The notes beneath the pieces were generated by a model. That model saw only the letters and a list, made by a program, of their open reading frames with translations, made no database searches and was not told the DNA's origin. DNA of 64,000 bases from Parapristionchus giblindavisi (Eukaryota > Nematoda > Chromadorea > Rhabditida > Diplogasteridae), in the NCBI GenBank assembly GCA_943737045.1, contig CALSFV010000032.1, positions 331,501 to 395,500 on the forward strand. Direction: 5' to 3'. This document shows, piece after piece, positions 13,401 through 27,241 of this stretch (its first letter is position 1; each line of letters begins with the position of its first letter). The position numbers and the translations under genes are program-made.

Positions 13401-16400
13401 ATCTCTTCTTATGTATTTAGCGATTATGTAAAAGTTGCAATTCAGTAATTGCAACTATATCGTCGCAACTTCTTGTCCTAATATGCATTTTTATTGTTCT
13501 CTTTTCTCACTTCTTTTCTCTCTTTTCCAAGATGCGATAAATATATTATTATTATTATTGTTATTATTATAAACAACAATATAGTGTCACGGGAACTAAC
13601 GCTAAGACTACCCTAACTAAAGAAACTTAGCTAAGTGTGAACGGTAACTCAATCGATAGAATGAATAAGTAGATCAATATAGTATCACGGGAACTAACGC
13701 TAAGACTACCTTAAATCTTTAAGTAGATCAATATAGTATCACGGTAACTAATGCTAAGATTACATTAACTAAAGGAACTCTACTGAGTGTGAATGGTAAC
13801 TCAATAGATAAAATGTTTACGTAGATCAGTATAGATCGAACTATTGTATCATCGATCTCTCCTTATGTATTTAGTGATTATGTAAAAGTTGCAATTCAGT
13901 AATTGCAACTATATCGTCGCAACTTCTTGTCTTAATATGCATTTTTCTTGTTCTCTTTTATCACTTCTTTTCTCTCTTTTCCAAGATGCGATAAATATAT
14001 TATTATTATTATTGTTATTATTATAAAGTACAATATAGTATCACGGGAACTAACGCTAAGACTACCTTAACTAAAGAAACTTAGCTGAGTGTGAACGGTA
14101 ACTCAATCGATAGAATGAATAAGTAAATCAATATAGTGTCACGGGAACTAACGCTAAGACTACCTTAAATCTTTAAGTAAATCAATATAGTATCACGGGG
14201 ACTAACGCTAAGACTACCGTAACTAAAGAAACTTTGCTAAGTGTGAACGGTTACTCAATCGATAAAATGAATAAGTAGATCAATATAGTGTCACGGGAAC
14301 TAACGCTAAGACTACCTTAAATCTTTAAGTAGATCAATATAGTATCACGGGAACTAACGCTAAGACTACCTTAAATCTTTAAGTAGATCAATATAGTGTC
14401 ACGGGAACTAACGCTAAGACTACCTTAAATCTTTAAGTAAATCAATATAGTGTCACGGGAACTAACGCTAAGACTACCGTAACTAAAGAAACTTTGGTAA
14501 GTGTGAATGGTAACTCAATCGTTAGAATGAATAAGTAGATCAATATAGTATCACGGGGACTAACGCTAAGACTACTTTAAATCTTTAAGTAAATCAATAT
14601 AGTATCACGGGGACTAACGCTAAGACTACCTTAACTAAAGAAACTTAGCTAAGTGTGAACGGTAACTCAATCGATATATTGAATAAGTAGATCAATATAG
14701 TATCACGGGGACTAACGCTAAGACCATCTTAAATCTTTAAGTAGATCAATATAGTGTCACGGGAACTAACGCTAAGACTACCTTAAATCTTTAAGTAAAT
14801 CAATATAGTGTCACGGGAACTAACGCTAAGACTACCCTAACTAAAGAAACTTTGGCAAGTGTGAACGGTTACTCAATCGATAAAATGAATAAGTAGATCA
14901 ATATAGTATCACGGGAACTAATGCTAAGATTACATTAACTAAAGGAACTCTACTGAGTGTGAATGGTAACTCAATAGATAAAATGTTTACGTAGATCAGT
15001 ATAGATCGAACTATTGTATCATCGATCTCTCCTTATGTATTTAGTGATTACGTAAAAGTTGCAATTCAGTAATTGCAACTATATCGTCGCAACTTCTTGT
15101 CTTAATATGCATTTTTATTGTTCTCTTTTATCACTTCTTTTCTCTCTTTTCCAAGATGCGATAAATATATTATTATTATTATTGTTATTATTATAAAGTA
15201 CAATATAGTATCACGGGAACTAACGCTAAGACTACCTTAACTAAAGAAACTTAGCTGAGTGTGAACGGTAACTCAATCGATAGAATGAATAAGTAGATCA
15301 TTATAGTGTCACGGGAACTAACGCTAAGACTACCGTAACTAAAGAAACTTTGCTAAGTGTGAACGGTTACTCAATCGATAAAATGAATAAGTAGATCAAT
15401 ATAGTGTCACGGGAACTAACGCTAAGACTACCTTAAATCTTTAAGTAGATCAATATAGTATCACGGGAACTAACGCTAAGACTACCTTAAATCTTTAAGT
15501 AGATCAATATAGTGTCACGGGAACTAACGCTAAGACTACCTTAAATCTTTAAGTAAATCAATATAGTGTCACGGGAACTAACGCTAAGACTACCTTAAAT
15601 CTTTAAGTAAATCAATATAGTGTCACGGGAACTAACGCTAAGACTACCCTAACTAAAGAAACTTAGCTAAGTGTGAACGGTAACTCAATCGATAGAATGA
15701 ATAAGTAGATCAATATAGTATCACGGGAACTAACGCTAAGACTACCTTAAATCTTTAAGTAGATCAATATAGTATCACGGTAACTAATGCTAAGATTACA
15801 TTAACTAAAGGAACTCTACTGAGTGTGAATGGTAACTCAATAGATAAAATGTTTACGTAGATCAGTATAGATCGAACTATTGTATCATCGATCTCTCCTT
15901 ATGTATTTAGTGATTATGTAAAAGTTGCAATTCAGTAATTGCAACTATATCGTCGCAACTTCTTGTCTTAATATGCATTTTTCTTGTTCTCTTTTATCAC
16001 TTCTTTTCTCTCTTTTCCAAGATGCGATAAATATATTATTATTATTATTGTTATTATTATAAAGTACAATATAGTATCACGGGAACTAACGCTAAGACTA
16101 CCTTAACTAAAGAAACTTAGCTGAGTGTGAACGGTAACTCAATCGATAGAATGAATAAGTAAATCAATATAGTGTCACGGGAACTAACGCTAAGACTACC
16201 TTAAATCTTTAAGTAAATCAATATAGTATCACGGGGACTAACGCTAAGACTACCTTAACTAAAGAAACTTAGCTAAGTGTGAATGTTAACTCAATCGATA
16301 TATTGAATAAGTAGATCAATATAGTGTCACGGGAACTAACGCTAAGACTACCTTAAATCTTTAAGTAGATCAATATAGTGTCACGGGAACTAACGCTAAG

Positions 16401-19400
16401 ACTACCTTAAATCTTTAAGTAGATCAATATAGTGTCACGGGAACTAACGCTAAGACTACCTTAAATCTTTAAGTAGATCAATATAGTGTCACGGGAACTA
16501 ACGCTAAGACTACCTTAAATCTTTAAGTAGATCAATATAGTGTCACGGGAACTAACGCTAAGACTACCGTTACTAAAGGAACTCTACTGAGTGTGAATGG
16601 TAACTCAATAGATAAAATGTTTACGTAGATCAGTATAGATCGAACTATTGTATCATCGATCTCTCCTTATGTATTTAGTGATTATGTAAAAGTTGCAATT
16701 CAGTAATTGCAACTATATCGTCGCAACTTCTTGTCTTAATATGCATTTTTCTTGTTCTCTTTTATCACTTCTTTTCTCTCTTTTCCAAGATGCGATAAAT
16801 ATATTATTATTATTATTGTTATTATTATAAAGTACAATATAGTATCACGGGAACTAACGCTAAGACTACCTTAACTAAAGAAACTTAGCTGAGTGTGAAC
16901 GGTAACTCAATCGATAGAATGAATAAGTAAATCAATATAGTGTCACGGGAACTAACGCTAAGACTACCTTAAATCTTTAAGTAAATCAATATAGTATCAC
17001 GGGGACTAACGCTAAGACTACCTTAACTAAAGAAACTTAGCTAAGTGTGAACGGTAACTCAATCGATATATTGAATAAGTAGATCAATATAGTGTCACGG
17101 GAACTAACGCTAAGACTACCTTAAATCTTTAAGTAGATCAATATAGTGTCACGGGAACTAACGCTAAGACTACCTTAAATCTTTAAGTAGATCAATATAG
17201 TGTCACGGGAACTAACGCTAAGACTACCTTAAATCTTTAAGTAGATCAATATAGTGTCACGGGAACTAACGCTAAGACTACCTTAAATCTTTAAGTAGAT
17301 CAATATAGTGTCACGGGAACTAACGCTAAGACTACCGTAACTAAAGAAACTTTGGTAAGTGTGAACGGTTACTCAATCGATAAAATGAATAAGTAGATCA
17401 ATATAGTATCACGGGGACTAACGCTAAGACCATCTTAAATCTTTAAGTAGATCAATATAGTGTCACGGGAACTAACGCTAAGACTACCTTAAATCTTTAA
17501 GTAGATCAATATAGTGTCACGGGAACTAACGCTAAGACTACCTTAAATCTTTAAGTAGATCAATATAGTATCACGGAAACTAACGCTAAGACTATATTAA
17601 CTAAAGAAACGTCGATGAGTGTGAACGGTAACTCAATCGATAGAATGAATAAGTAGATCAATATAGTATCACGGGGACTAACGCTAAGACTACCTTAACT
17701 AAAGAAACTTAGCTAAGTGTGAACGGTAACTCAATCGATAGAATGAATAAGTAGATCAATATAGTATCACGGGGACTAACGCTAAGACTACCTTAACTAA
17801 AGAAACTTAGCTAAGTGTGAACGGTAACTCAATCGAGAGAATGAATAAGTAGATCAATATAGTATCACGGGGACTAACGCTAAGACCATCTTAAATCTTT
17901 AAGTAGATCAATATAGTGTCACGGGAACTAACGCTAAGACTACCTTAAATCTTTAAGTAGATCAATATAGTGTCACGGGAACTAACGCTAAGACTACCTT
18001 AAATCTTTAAGTAGATCAATATAGTATCACGGAAACTAACGCTAAGACTATATTAACTAAAGAAACGTCGATGAGTGTGAACGGTAACTCAATCGATAGA
18101 ATGAATAAGTAGATCAATATAGTATCACGGGGACTAACGCTAAGACTACCTTAACTAAAGAAACTTAGCTAAGTGTGAACGGTAACTCAATCGATAGAAT
18201 GAATAAGTAGATCAATATAGTATTGTAAGATCATTGGCGAAAAGTAGTCAAGAATTCTGGCTACAATCTAAACAAAAGAGCGCCTTGATTGGGTGTGTAT
18301 GGAGTGAGTTATTAATATTCTACGAAAGGCTGTTGTGGAAAGTGGCAAAACGAAGCTCTATATAGTAAGGGCCCTAACCAGTGATGGCCTGAAGGAATAG
18401 TGATGATATGAATACTGAATGAAACAATGAAAACGTAATTTAACAGTAAACCCCACGATTAAATTGACATTCTTTGAAATGATCGCTTCGAAGTGAGCAC
18501 ACGCGACGCGTACGCGACGCATGTTCACTGTGTCACAATTATTACGCCTGTGAATCGTTTCTTTTGCTTGTTTTTGCTTCTTGTGACTTATTTTTGTTTT
18601 GAATAATGATAATAAATTCGTAAATGTCATATGCAAGCGAAAAGAAGCAGTAATAGTCGCTTTTTATCGCAAAACGGAGGTGGTGAAATGTTGATATGCA
18701 AATTTAGGGCGTTAATCGATAGAATTGCGATCGGAGAATGTGCGCATCGTGTTCTCCGTATTTGTAGCGAAACCGCTACTCAAATGCAACTAAAATAGAA
18801 TAAATAATCCAAGTTTGCTTGAATAATCAGTTCATGATAGACCAAAGAATATACGGTAGAATTCAAGTTGAATTGCGCGCTATGATGTGCATGTTGTAAT
18901 GGCCAACTATCCTACGGTATTCTTCCTAGCTCCAATTTCTAATTCTCCAAAGTCAGTCTCATTCAACTCTCCCGTGCTGACTGGCGGCACGTCGTCGCTC
19001 TTCCTACTTTTAATTATTCATTATTTTCTCCGCATTTACTCATATTTATCACTTCTCGTTAATTCCTATCACTTCCCTGTAAGTCCATCTCATATTGCTG
19101 AGCCTTGATAAGTCTACCTTCATCCTCTTATTCTATCTTCACCTATTTCGTCATGCTTATGTAAATCTTTTCACGCCTAAGTTCAAGTCCAACATTTTCT
19201 CGTATTATCTTCCTATTTCATCACTGCTGGCAATAGTCAATCACCATCTACTTCCATTTCATTCTCCACGTTCCCCGCTTGCATTCACTGTTGTTTTACT
19301 TTACTTTTCGTGCTATTACCTATCGCCCTATACTTTCATTGTTTAATTACCCAAGTTTGAGGTCATCTCAACGCGAGTGGTTTGCCGTCAAGAGCCCCGT

Positions 19401-22400
19401 CTCTCCGATCCCCTCTTCATCCCCTCCTATCACCAACCTTAAGTTATGATCTAAGGTCAAAGGCCAAACTTTCCAAGTATCCTAATAATTATTGATAATA
19501 AATATCTATTCATTCCAATATATTCTTGTTGTCTATACAGGGGATACAAGGGTGACAGCACACATACAACCCATAGTCTTACACATAGTGACCAACCGTC
19601 ATTACATGGTGCATACGGTCTAATATTCCAACTATTCCGAGTCCAATAGTCCTACTTCGCAGACGATATAGGTCCTATTTGCTGACTCCTATTCCGAATC
19701 CGAACTAAACCTACTTCGCTGACGATATAGGTCCAAGTTCCGATTCAACTTCTTTCATCTATAATATCCTGAAATCTTCCGAATCCAAATAAGTTCCTAC
19801 TTCGCAGACTATATAGGTTCCTATTCCGATTCAAACAGTTATTCATTCATTTCATCATCACTCCGAGTATCCTAGAAATCAACAGGAACTCGTCTATCCA
19901 TCCTATCTTTCTATTCTATTCATCATTATCATCCAACTAGTATTCAACAAGACCCGCGTGGCAGGCAACAGTCATGAAGAATACTAATCAAAGCACATAC
20001 AAGTCCTATTATGATAAGCTCAAAGCAGCTAGAGTAAACGTAATCGCTCATTTCGATCAAATCAAACAACATGTAATCAACATTGTATCATGTAAATCAA
20101 TGTCTCATCATGAAGATCTAGGAGTAGAAGTAGACAAATCTGAAATAGATATTCGAGTAAATCTATCTATACTTCAATCTCAAACCAATTCTCTTGAATC
20201 CAAACTCAATGCTATATCTGATCCTCAAGTCAAAGCTCAAGAGGATGGTCTATTCTCTATGATTCTAAGAGGATATGACAACAATGGTCTACCTCTCGAT
20301 CCATCCGATCTATCTATACTTGTTGATAAACAACTAGCAATTGTAAGAATGGCTCTCAAAAACAACTCCGAGACTATCATCCGAAATCTAAAGATAAAGA
20401 ATGTTGCTACATCTATCAAAGAAGAAGATGAATTCCTCGATGCTTCCGAGAGTCCATCAGTGACTAAGCCTAGGCATGTACCTCTCCCTACTCTGACTAT
20501 TCCAAAGTTCAATGGATACAATAGAGCCGAGTACAAAACATTCATCAAACTATTCCAATCCCTGATAATGAAGAGAGACAATCTAATCGATACTGAGAAA
20601 CATCTATACCTAGAAGGATTCCTAGAGGGCGATGCTCTCAAGGTCATCAAACCATATCCTAATGATGGTTCGTATCTGAAAGAAGCTCTCGAAGCATTAA
20701 AAGAGGAATACGGTAATGAAGAGGAAACATCATCCCAAGTCTATCAATCTATCCATCGAATAAAGGCTAAGTCCAACTATCCCAATGATCAGATTGATCT
20801 AGCCCGAGAACTACTTGCTCTTGTGCAACAACTCCAAGGTGAAGGAGAACAATCCCATCTATCATGCCTATTGATCATCGAGAAATTCGCCCCACAATAT
20901 AGAAGAAAACTTCACGAAGCGAATCAAAACAAAGATGCTATTGCTACTCTAAAATACCTAATCAAGCATATCCGATCTGAAATCCAACTAGATCTTGCAT
21001 CAGGAACTACAACTGAGTTCACTGAGATCAAAGATATCAGACCGAATAACAAGAACAATTCATTCTACCGTAATCCATCATATCAACCACAGAGAAATAT
21101 CGATTTCTCCACACCTGAATCATCTACCGTACCCCCATTCAATCAATATAATAATCAATCATATCCTCATTTCACTCCTCATATCAATCAATCATTCAAC
21201 GTCATTCCAGAACAACAATTCAATCAAAATCAATCTCAATTCCAACCTGAAAATAAACCATTCATTCAATATATCAAATGTGTTTATTGTGAAAAACATC
21301 CAAATCCATCTTCATGTAAAAAAGTCCCAATAATCAAAGACAGAGTTCAAATAGTTGAGAAAAAGAAACTATGTCCTCTCTGCCTATCATCCGATCACAT
21401 CAAGACCTGTGGCATGGCATGCTTAATCTGTCAAGGGCCTCACCATGATTCGATCTGTTTCAAGAACATGCAACGCCCTGAGAGAGCAGGACAGTTTGCA
21501 GTTACTCAAACATCCACGCCTAGCCAATCTATCTCCAATGCTCATAGACTACTCACAGTCAGAGCTGCTGTCCTTGATCCAACTCAAGAGTTTCATACAG
21601 ATCCGATCGATCCTAATATGAGTCATAACTCCCAAGAAATCGATATCCTACTCGATACAGGTGCAGAAATGACTCTAATCTCAAAGGATATTGTCGAGAA
21701 GATGAACCTCGAGAAGATTGGTACCAAGCAGCTCTCTCTGTCGTTGGCTACAGGCATCGAGAAGGAAGCTCAGTCCTACGATGTTGTTAAGTTCAAGGTA
21801 CAATCAATCAATAATGATTCACTCAATTCACCGAATGTTCATACTATCCAAGCAGTCGTAATAGACAGTTCAGTAACTGGTCCTATCCAAGTTCGTAGAC
21901 TATCTAAAGCCGATGTTGGCTATATCAAGAAGCACAAACTCCGACTTGCTGATAGTCCTAATCGAGATGGTTCTATCACACCACAACTACTCTTAGGTGT
22001 CGATGATACCCTATCAATACTTCATAATCTATCTACTCATGTCCTACCAAGTGGCCTGAGACTACATGATTCTGCCTTCGGTCTCGTAATGGGAGGAACT
22101 AGTAATGAAGTTGTATGTCAAGAACAACAACTGAACATTCATCAATTGTCTATCCTATCCGATGATGACGATGTCCGACCAGAAGATGATCCAGCATTTA
22201 TTCGTAAAATGGAAGAATTCATGCAAATCAATACAATATGGGATGTATCAGATGATGATTCAGACGAAGATGAACAAAAAGATAATCCCATCTTACTTCA
22301 TATTCGAGCCATAGAAGCAAATGAATCCAAGTCCGATCCATCAATATTGTCCGATACTTCATCTATTCATCCGAATCATAATACCGATGATCAATTGAGA

Positions 22401-25400
22401 ACAAGCAATGAACTCAAAGACATAATGGTATATGCCAAGGATCATACTGATATGATGAAGGGTCGAGGAGTGCAGTCTGTTTCCACAGCCTCTCTGAGAT
22501 TTGATGGAGTAGATGCAAATTCAGTATCACCCATCCACTGATTCATTCTTCCCGATTCATCTCCAAAATTTCTATATTCCATATCAATCAATATCCTTCC
22601 ATCTTCATCTCCCGGGGGGAGGGAGTCTCCGACCCATTAAATGTCTATTATCTATATTCATCTCAGATACCGTATTCACAACTACAGTAATCATCATTTC
22701 ACCATTCATTCACCTACCGTATCCAATATATTCTTCTATCCTATCATCTAAGGCTACGATTTTTTCATTTCAACTTTCTCCTATGAGTTCACCTTCTCGA
22801 AGGGGGGAGTGTAGCGAAACCGCTACTCAAATGCAACTAAAATAGAATAAATAATCCAAGTTTGCTTGAATAATCAGTTCATGATAGACCAAAGAATATA
22901 CGGTAGAATTCAAGTTGAATTGCGCGCTATGATGTGCATGTTGTAATGGCCAACTATCCTACGGTATTCTTCCTAGCTCCAATTTCTAATTCTCCAAAGT
23001 CAGTCTCATTCAACTCTCCCGTGCTGACTGGCGGCACGTCGTCGCTCTTCCTACTTTTAATTATTCATTATTTTCTCCGCATTTACTCATATTTATCACT
23101 TCTCGTTAATTCCTATCACTTCCCTGTAAGTCCATCTCATATTGCTGAGCCTTGATAAGTCTACCTTCATCCTCTTATTCTATCTTCACCTATTTCGTCA
23201 TGCTTATGTAAATCTTTTCACGCCTAAGTTCAAGTCCAACATTTTCTCGTATTATCTTCCTATTTCATCACTGCTGGCAATAGTCAATCACCATCTACTT
23301 CCATTTCATTCTCCACGTTCCCCGCTTGCATTCACTGTTGTTTTACTTTACTTTTCGTGCTATTACCTATCGCCCTATACTTTCATTGTTTAATTACCCA
23401 AGTTTGAGGTCATCTCAACGCGAGTGGTTTGCCGTCAAGAGCCCCGTCTCTCCGATCCCCTCTTCATCCCCTCCTATCACCAACCTTAAGTTATGATCTA
23501 AGGTCAAAGGCCAAACTTTCCAAGTATCCTAATAATTATTGATAATAAATATCTATTCATTCCAATATATTCTTGTTGTCTATACAGGGGATACAAGGGT
23601 GACAGCACACATACAACCCATAGTCTTACACATAGTGACCAACCGTCATTACAGTATTCGATTTAGTAAAACTGAATAGAAAAACAAAAGAATAAATCGA
23701 TAAACGCAAAGTTGAAAATGTTGCAACTTTAATCAATAATAAAATGATTTTAAGGAAATATTTTAAAATTTTGTCCGACAGTTTTCACATTTCGACTACG
23801 CTGAATCTAATGGTGAAAACCGCATCGCTCTATCTTCAACGGGGGCTGCGGTGGGAGTGGTTCATTTTTTTTTCGACAGTTATCGCGAACTAACTCGGTT
23901 ACGGTAGGGGTTATGGTGGTGAAAAAATAAGCGAAAATTAGTCAAGGTATCTGGCTACAATCTGAAAAAAAAACGCCTTGATTGCTTGCGTATGACGGAA
24001 GTTATTGATGTTCTACGAAAGGCACTTTTGGATTTTCGCAAAATCACTATCTATATATTAAGGGATCTCATGCTTTCACAATGATAAAAACACACAAAAG
24101 AGAAATAGAACATACTATTCAATACAGTTTAATAACAAATATAATTATTTTAATCACAAATATAATCATTCATCATAGTCTCTAGAGCCAAAGCTAGATG
24201 TTCATACATCTATCGTATTTTCTCCTCGAAAAATCCTATCTTGTACGCTCGCATGTTCTCCCTATATGTTAGGCCTATACTAGAGTATGCTTGCGAAATA
24301 TGGTCTCCACACGAACAATATCTTATCGACCTCATGGAGAAAGTTCAAAGATCATTTACTCGTAGTATATATGCTAAATGTGGTCTCACTCCTACCTCTT
24401 ATTCGAATCGATTATCACACCTGAACCTTGATCTCCTTGAGCAAAGACGCACCCTTATAGACTTGAGTTTCGCTTATAAAGTAGTTCATGGACTAGTTAG
24501 TATAGACAATCCCACCTTTCTTTTATCTTCACCCTCTAGAATTTCCCGTAGACACAACTATATTCTTCGTAAACACCCTTGTAGATCCACTCGTTTCTCT
24601 CATTTCTTTTCAAACCGTATTGTAAACGTTTGGAACTCTCTTCCCAATAGCTCGATTATATGTCCTAATCCAAAATCGTTTAGTAATTCTATCAAATCAA
24701 TTATATGTAGCTCTTCTTAACTTTTTCGATGTCCACTACTATACTTATGCTGCCCCGTTGTGGCATAGTAAATTATGTATCCAACCATTTTTCTTGTTTG
24801 TGTCCTATGTATTGTTCATTATATACCAGCATAATAAAGATATTATCATGTCAGCATATTATATGCAGATGGCGCCAAATCACAAATAAATCAATCGATA
24901 TTTTAAGCAAAGATAAAGCACAATTAATAATCCGGATTAATCCTCACCTCGACCTGGCCTTCTCGCACGATTACCGTAACCCCTGCTGGTGGTTCAATCG
25001 GGTCAAACCGCATCTCGGCGATCAAATATCGTACGCTGTGTGCGTCATGTTGCATTGGGCTTACTCTGCAAATGTAATTTTATTTATTGATTTATCATAC
25101 ATCATAAAGATGTTTCAACAGGTAAAAGAACAAAATAAAATTAAGAAATCTGCACATATCAAAATATGGGGAAGGTAAAGATGATCAAGGATGTCTCAAT
25201 AAATAATACTTGAGGAACATGCTTATTGGCATCAAGCAATAAACATCTCACTAGGAACAAAATCGATAACGAGAAGCCGCCTACCGCATCCTTCCCATGA
25301 ACACTTTTCCAGCCGAGATCACGGGCATGAATCGGTGCTGCAGCTTGAGTATGATGCCGTCTCCAAGGCGCGACGAGAAGAAGAACATGTCTTGGTGGAA

Positions 25401-27193
25401 GCCGGTGATGAGCACCTGACAATGAAAGAAGAATTAGGTCATTTCAACGCAAAACAAACTGTCAATCCCCAATAATCATCCCGTATAGCAAATGCATTTG
25501 TCTGACACACATTAAATATGAAGTGAAGTGTTATGAAAAAGCATGCAAAAAATACTCCATTAATAAACATGGGCGCCGACATGGGGGTGTCCCCTGTAAA
25601 ATTAGGGATTTTCGAAAATTTGTGGAATGCTCCCTGTAAAATACATGTTTAGGTGAAATTTTTGGGGAAAAAGCGGAAGGCCCCCTGTAAAATTAGCCAT
25701 TTTTCGTTCGGATGCCCCCTGTAGAGTCGAGCTCCAGGTATGTATGCCCATTAATATTACACAACATGCAGTTTGAAAATAGTTGCCTGGCAACTCGTAT
25801 GAACAAGACTAGTTGTTTACTTGTTTAGTTGTTTGTTTGCTGTTAACGTTTTCCTCCTAATGTGCCTGTTACAACATACGCTTCATCGGCATGAGCAGTG
25901 TCTCTCAACTCAATCCCTAATATTGCGTAACATTTGATCTTTGATCTTTAATCTTACCGGCATCCAATCACTCGCTGCATCATTAGTGACACCCATACCA
26001 CGAGAAGTCGAGTCAGGAACCGGTCCTGCCACGTCAATCTGCAATAATAGGATTACTGTACAAGATTACTGTATAAGATATAGGATTATTGTATAAGAAT
26101 ACATAAGACTGTACATGATAATAGGATTGATATCGGTGGCCGTATGCAAGAACCGTTTTCCAGGAAAATGTGACGTCATTAGCGTAGGCGGAGGCGTTTT
26201 CCAAAAATCCTCCGCCTACGCTAATGACGTCACATTTTCCCGGAAAACGGTTTTCCTGTTGTTCTTGCATACGGCCACTGGGGAAAATCAATAATCACCG
26301 ACCGCTGAGCGTAGAGCCGCGAGTACGCTCCGTCTGCCGTCCGGTGTGCCCTTGCGACGGTCTATCGATTGGACAGGAATCACTAGCGATGCGTCCTGAC
26401 TGGAAAGATGCGAGGGATACTGTAGTCCACGGGATACGTGGGCACCACTGCCGCTAGCGGCCCCGATTTTTGGCACCCGACCCCCCCCCCCGATTATCCG
26501 AAAAAAAAGCACTCAAAATGACGGTATAAATGCTCCATTTTTTGCGTCCGACCCCCCGATTTTCATCTCCAGCTTCAATGCATGCCCACGTACGGTACAC
26601 GGATCCGGTAGTAGCGCTTACATGGTGGCAAAGAGGTGGAGGGGCGTCTCGGGCAGGTCGACGTTGGGCGGGAGGATGAACGAGGACGCGAGGGGCACGA
26701 AACCGAGATTGGCGGAGAACGCGTAGGCGTAGCGGTCGTCCAACAGGAACCAATCGTAGATCTGAAAGATCAAAGATCAAAGATTAAAGATCAAAGATTA
26801 AAATTCAGAAGAATAGATCTGACAATTCGTCAGTGACAAGCAGCGATCTGAGAATTTTTAACTAAAGATCAAAGATCAAAAGATTAGATCCAACAATTAA
26901 GCGCCTTGTCACTGACTAGTACAGATCTGAGAATTTGTGACGAAAGATCAAAGATCTTTAACTGAACTGACCCTCACATCGCCAGCGGCACTCGTATCCG
27001 AGGGTAGAACTGGATCGATAATGTGGAAACGATCGCCCCTTCCATCCCTTCGGTGTCTGCAATTATTTGATCTTTTGTAATACTCTAAAAACTGTGATTA
27101 AGTAATTTGCAGTTAACCTTTTCTTTAATGTTTTCAATCAATATATATTATGATCTATCTTCTCGTTTTTGATCAGTTTAGAGAAGATAAATA

Positions 27194-27241
<48 letters not shown>

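Larger units (their letters stand above)
18763..23653 (+). mobile_element. Young BEL/Pao LTR retrotransposon, lacking RT and integrase
   Basis: A 4891-bp element with matching 844-bp LTRs, a 5-bp target duplication, a primer-binding site directly after the 5' LTR, a purine tract before the 3' LTR, and one gag-protease ORF. Only about 270 bp lie between the ORF stop and the 3' LTR, so RT, RNase H and integrase are absent. It would have to use the enzymes of a full-length relative. The matching LTRs mean a very recent insertion. It lies in the large G5 intron, antisense to that gene. Confidence 0.9.

Noticed and set aside
8460..18222. CRISPR-like array
   Set aside because: The units are directly tandem with no unique spacers, and the genome is eukaryotic.
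18887..19346. Two ORFs in the 5' LTR (repeated at 22934-23393)
   Set aside because: Non-coding LTR sequence. They are identical only because the LTRs are identical.
20237..20650. 137-aa minus-strand ORF
   Set aside because: Antisense shadow of the gag-protease ORF.
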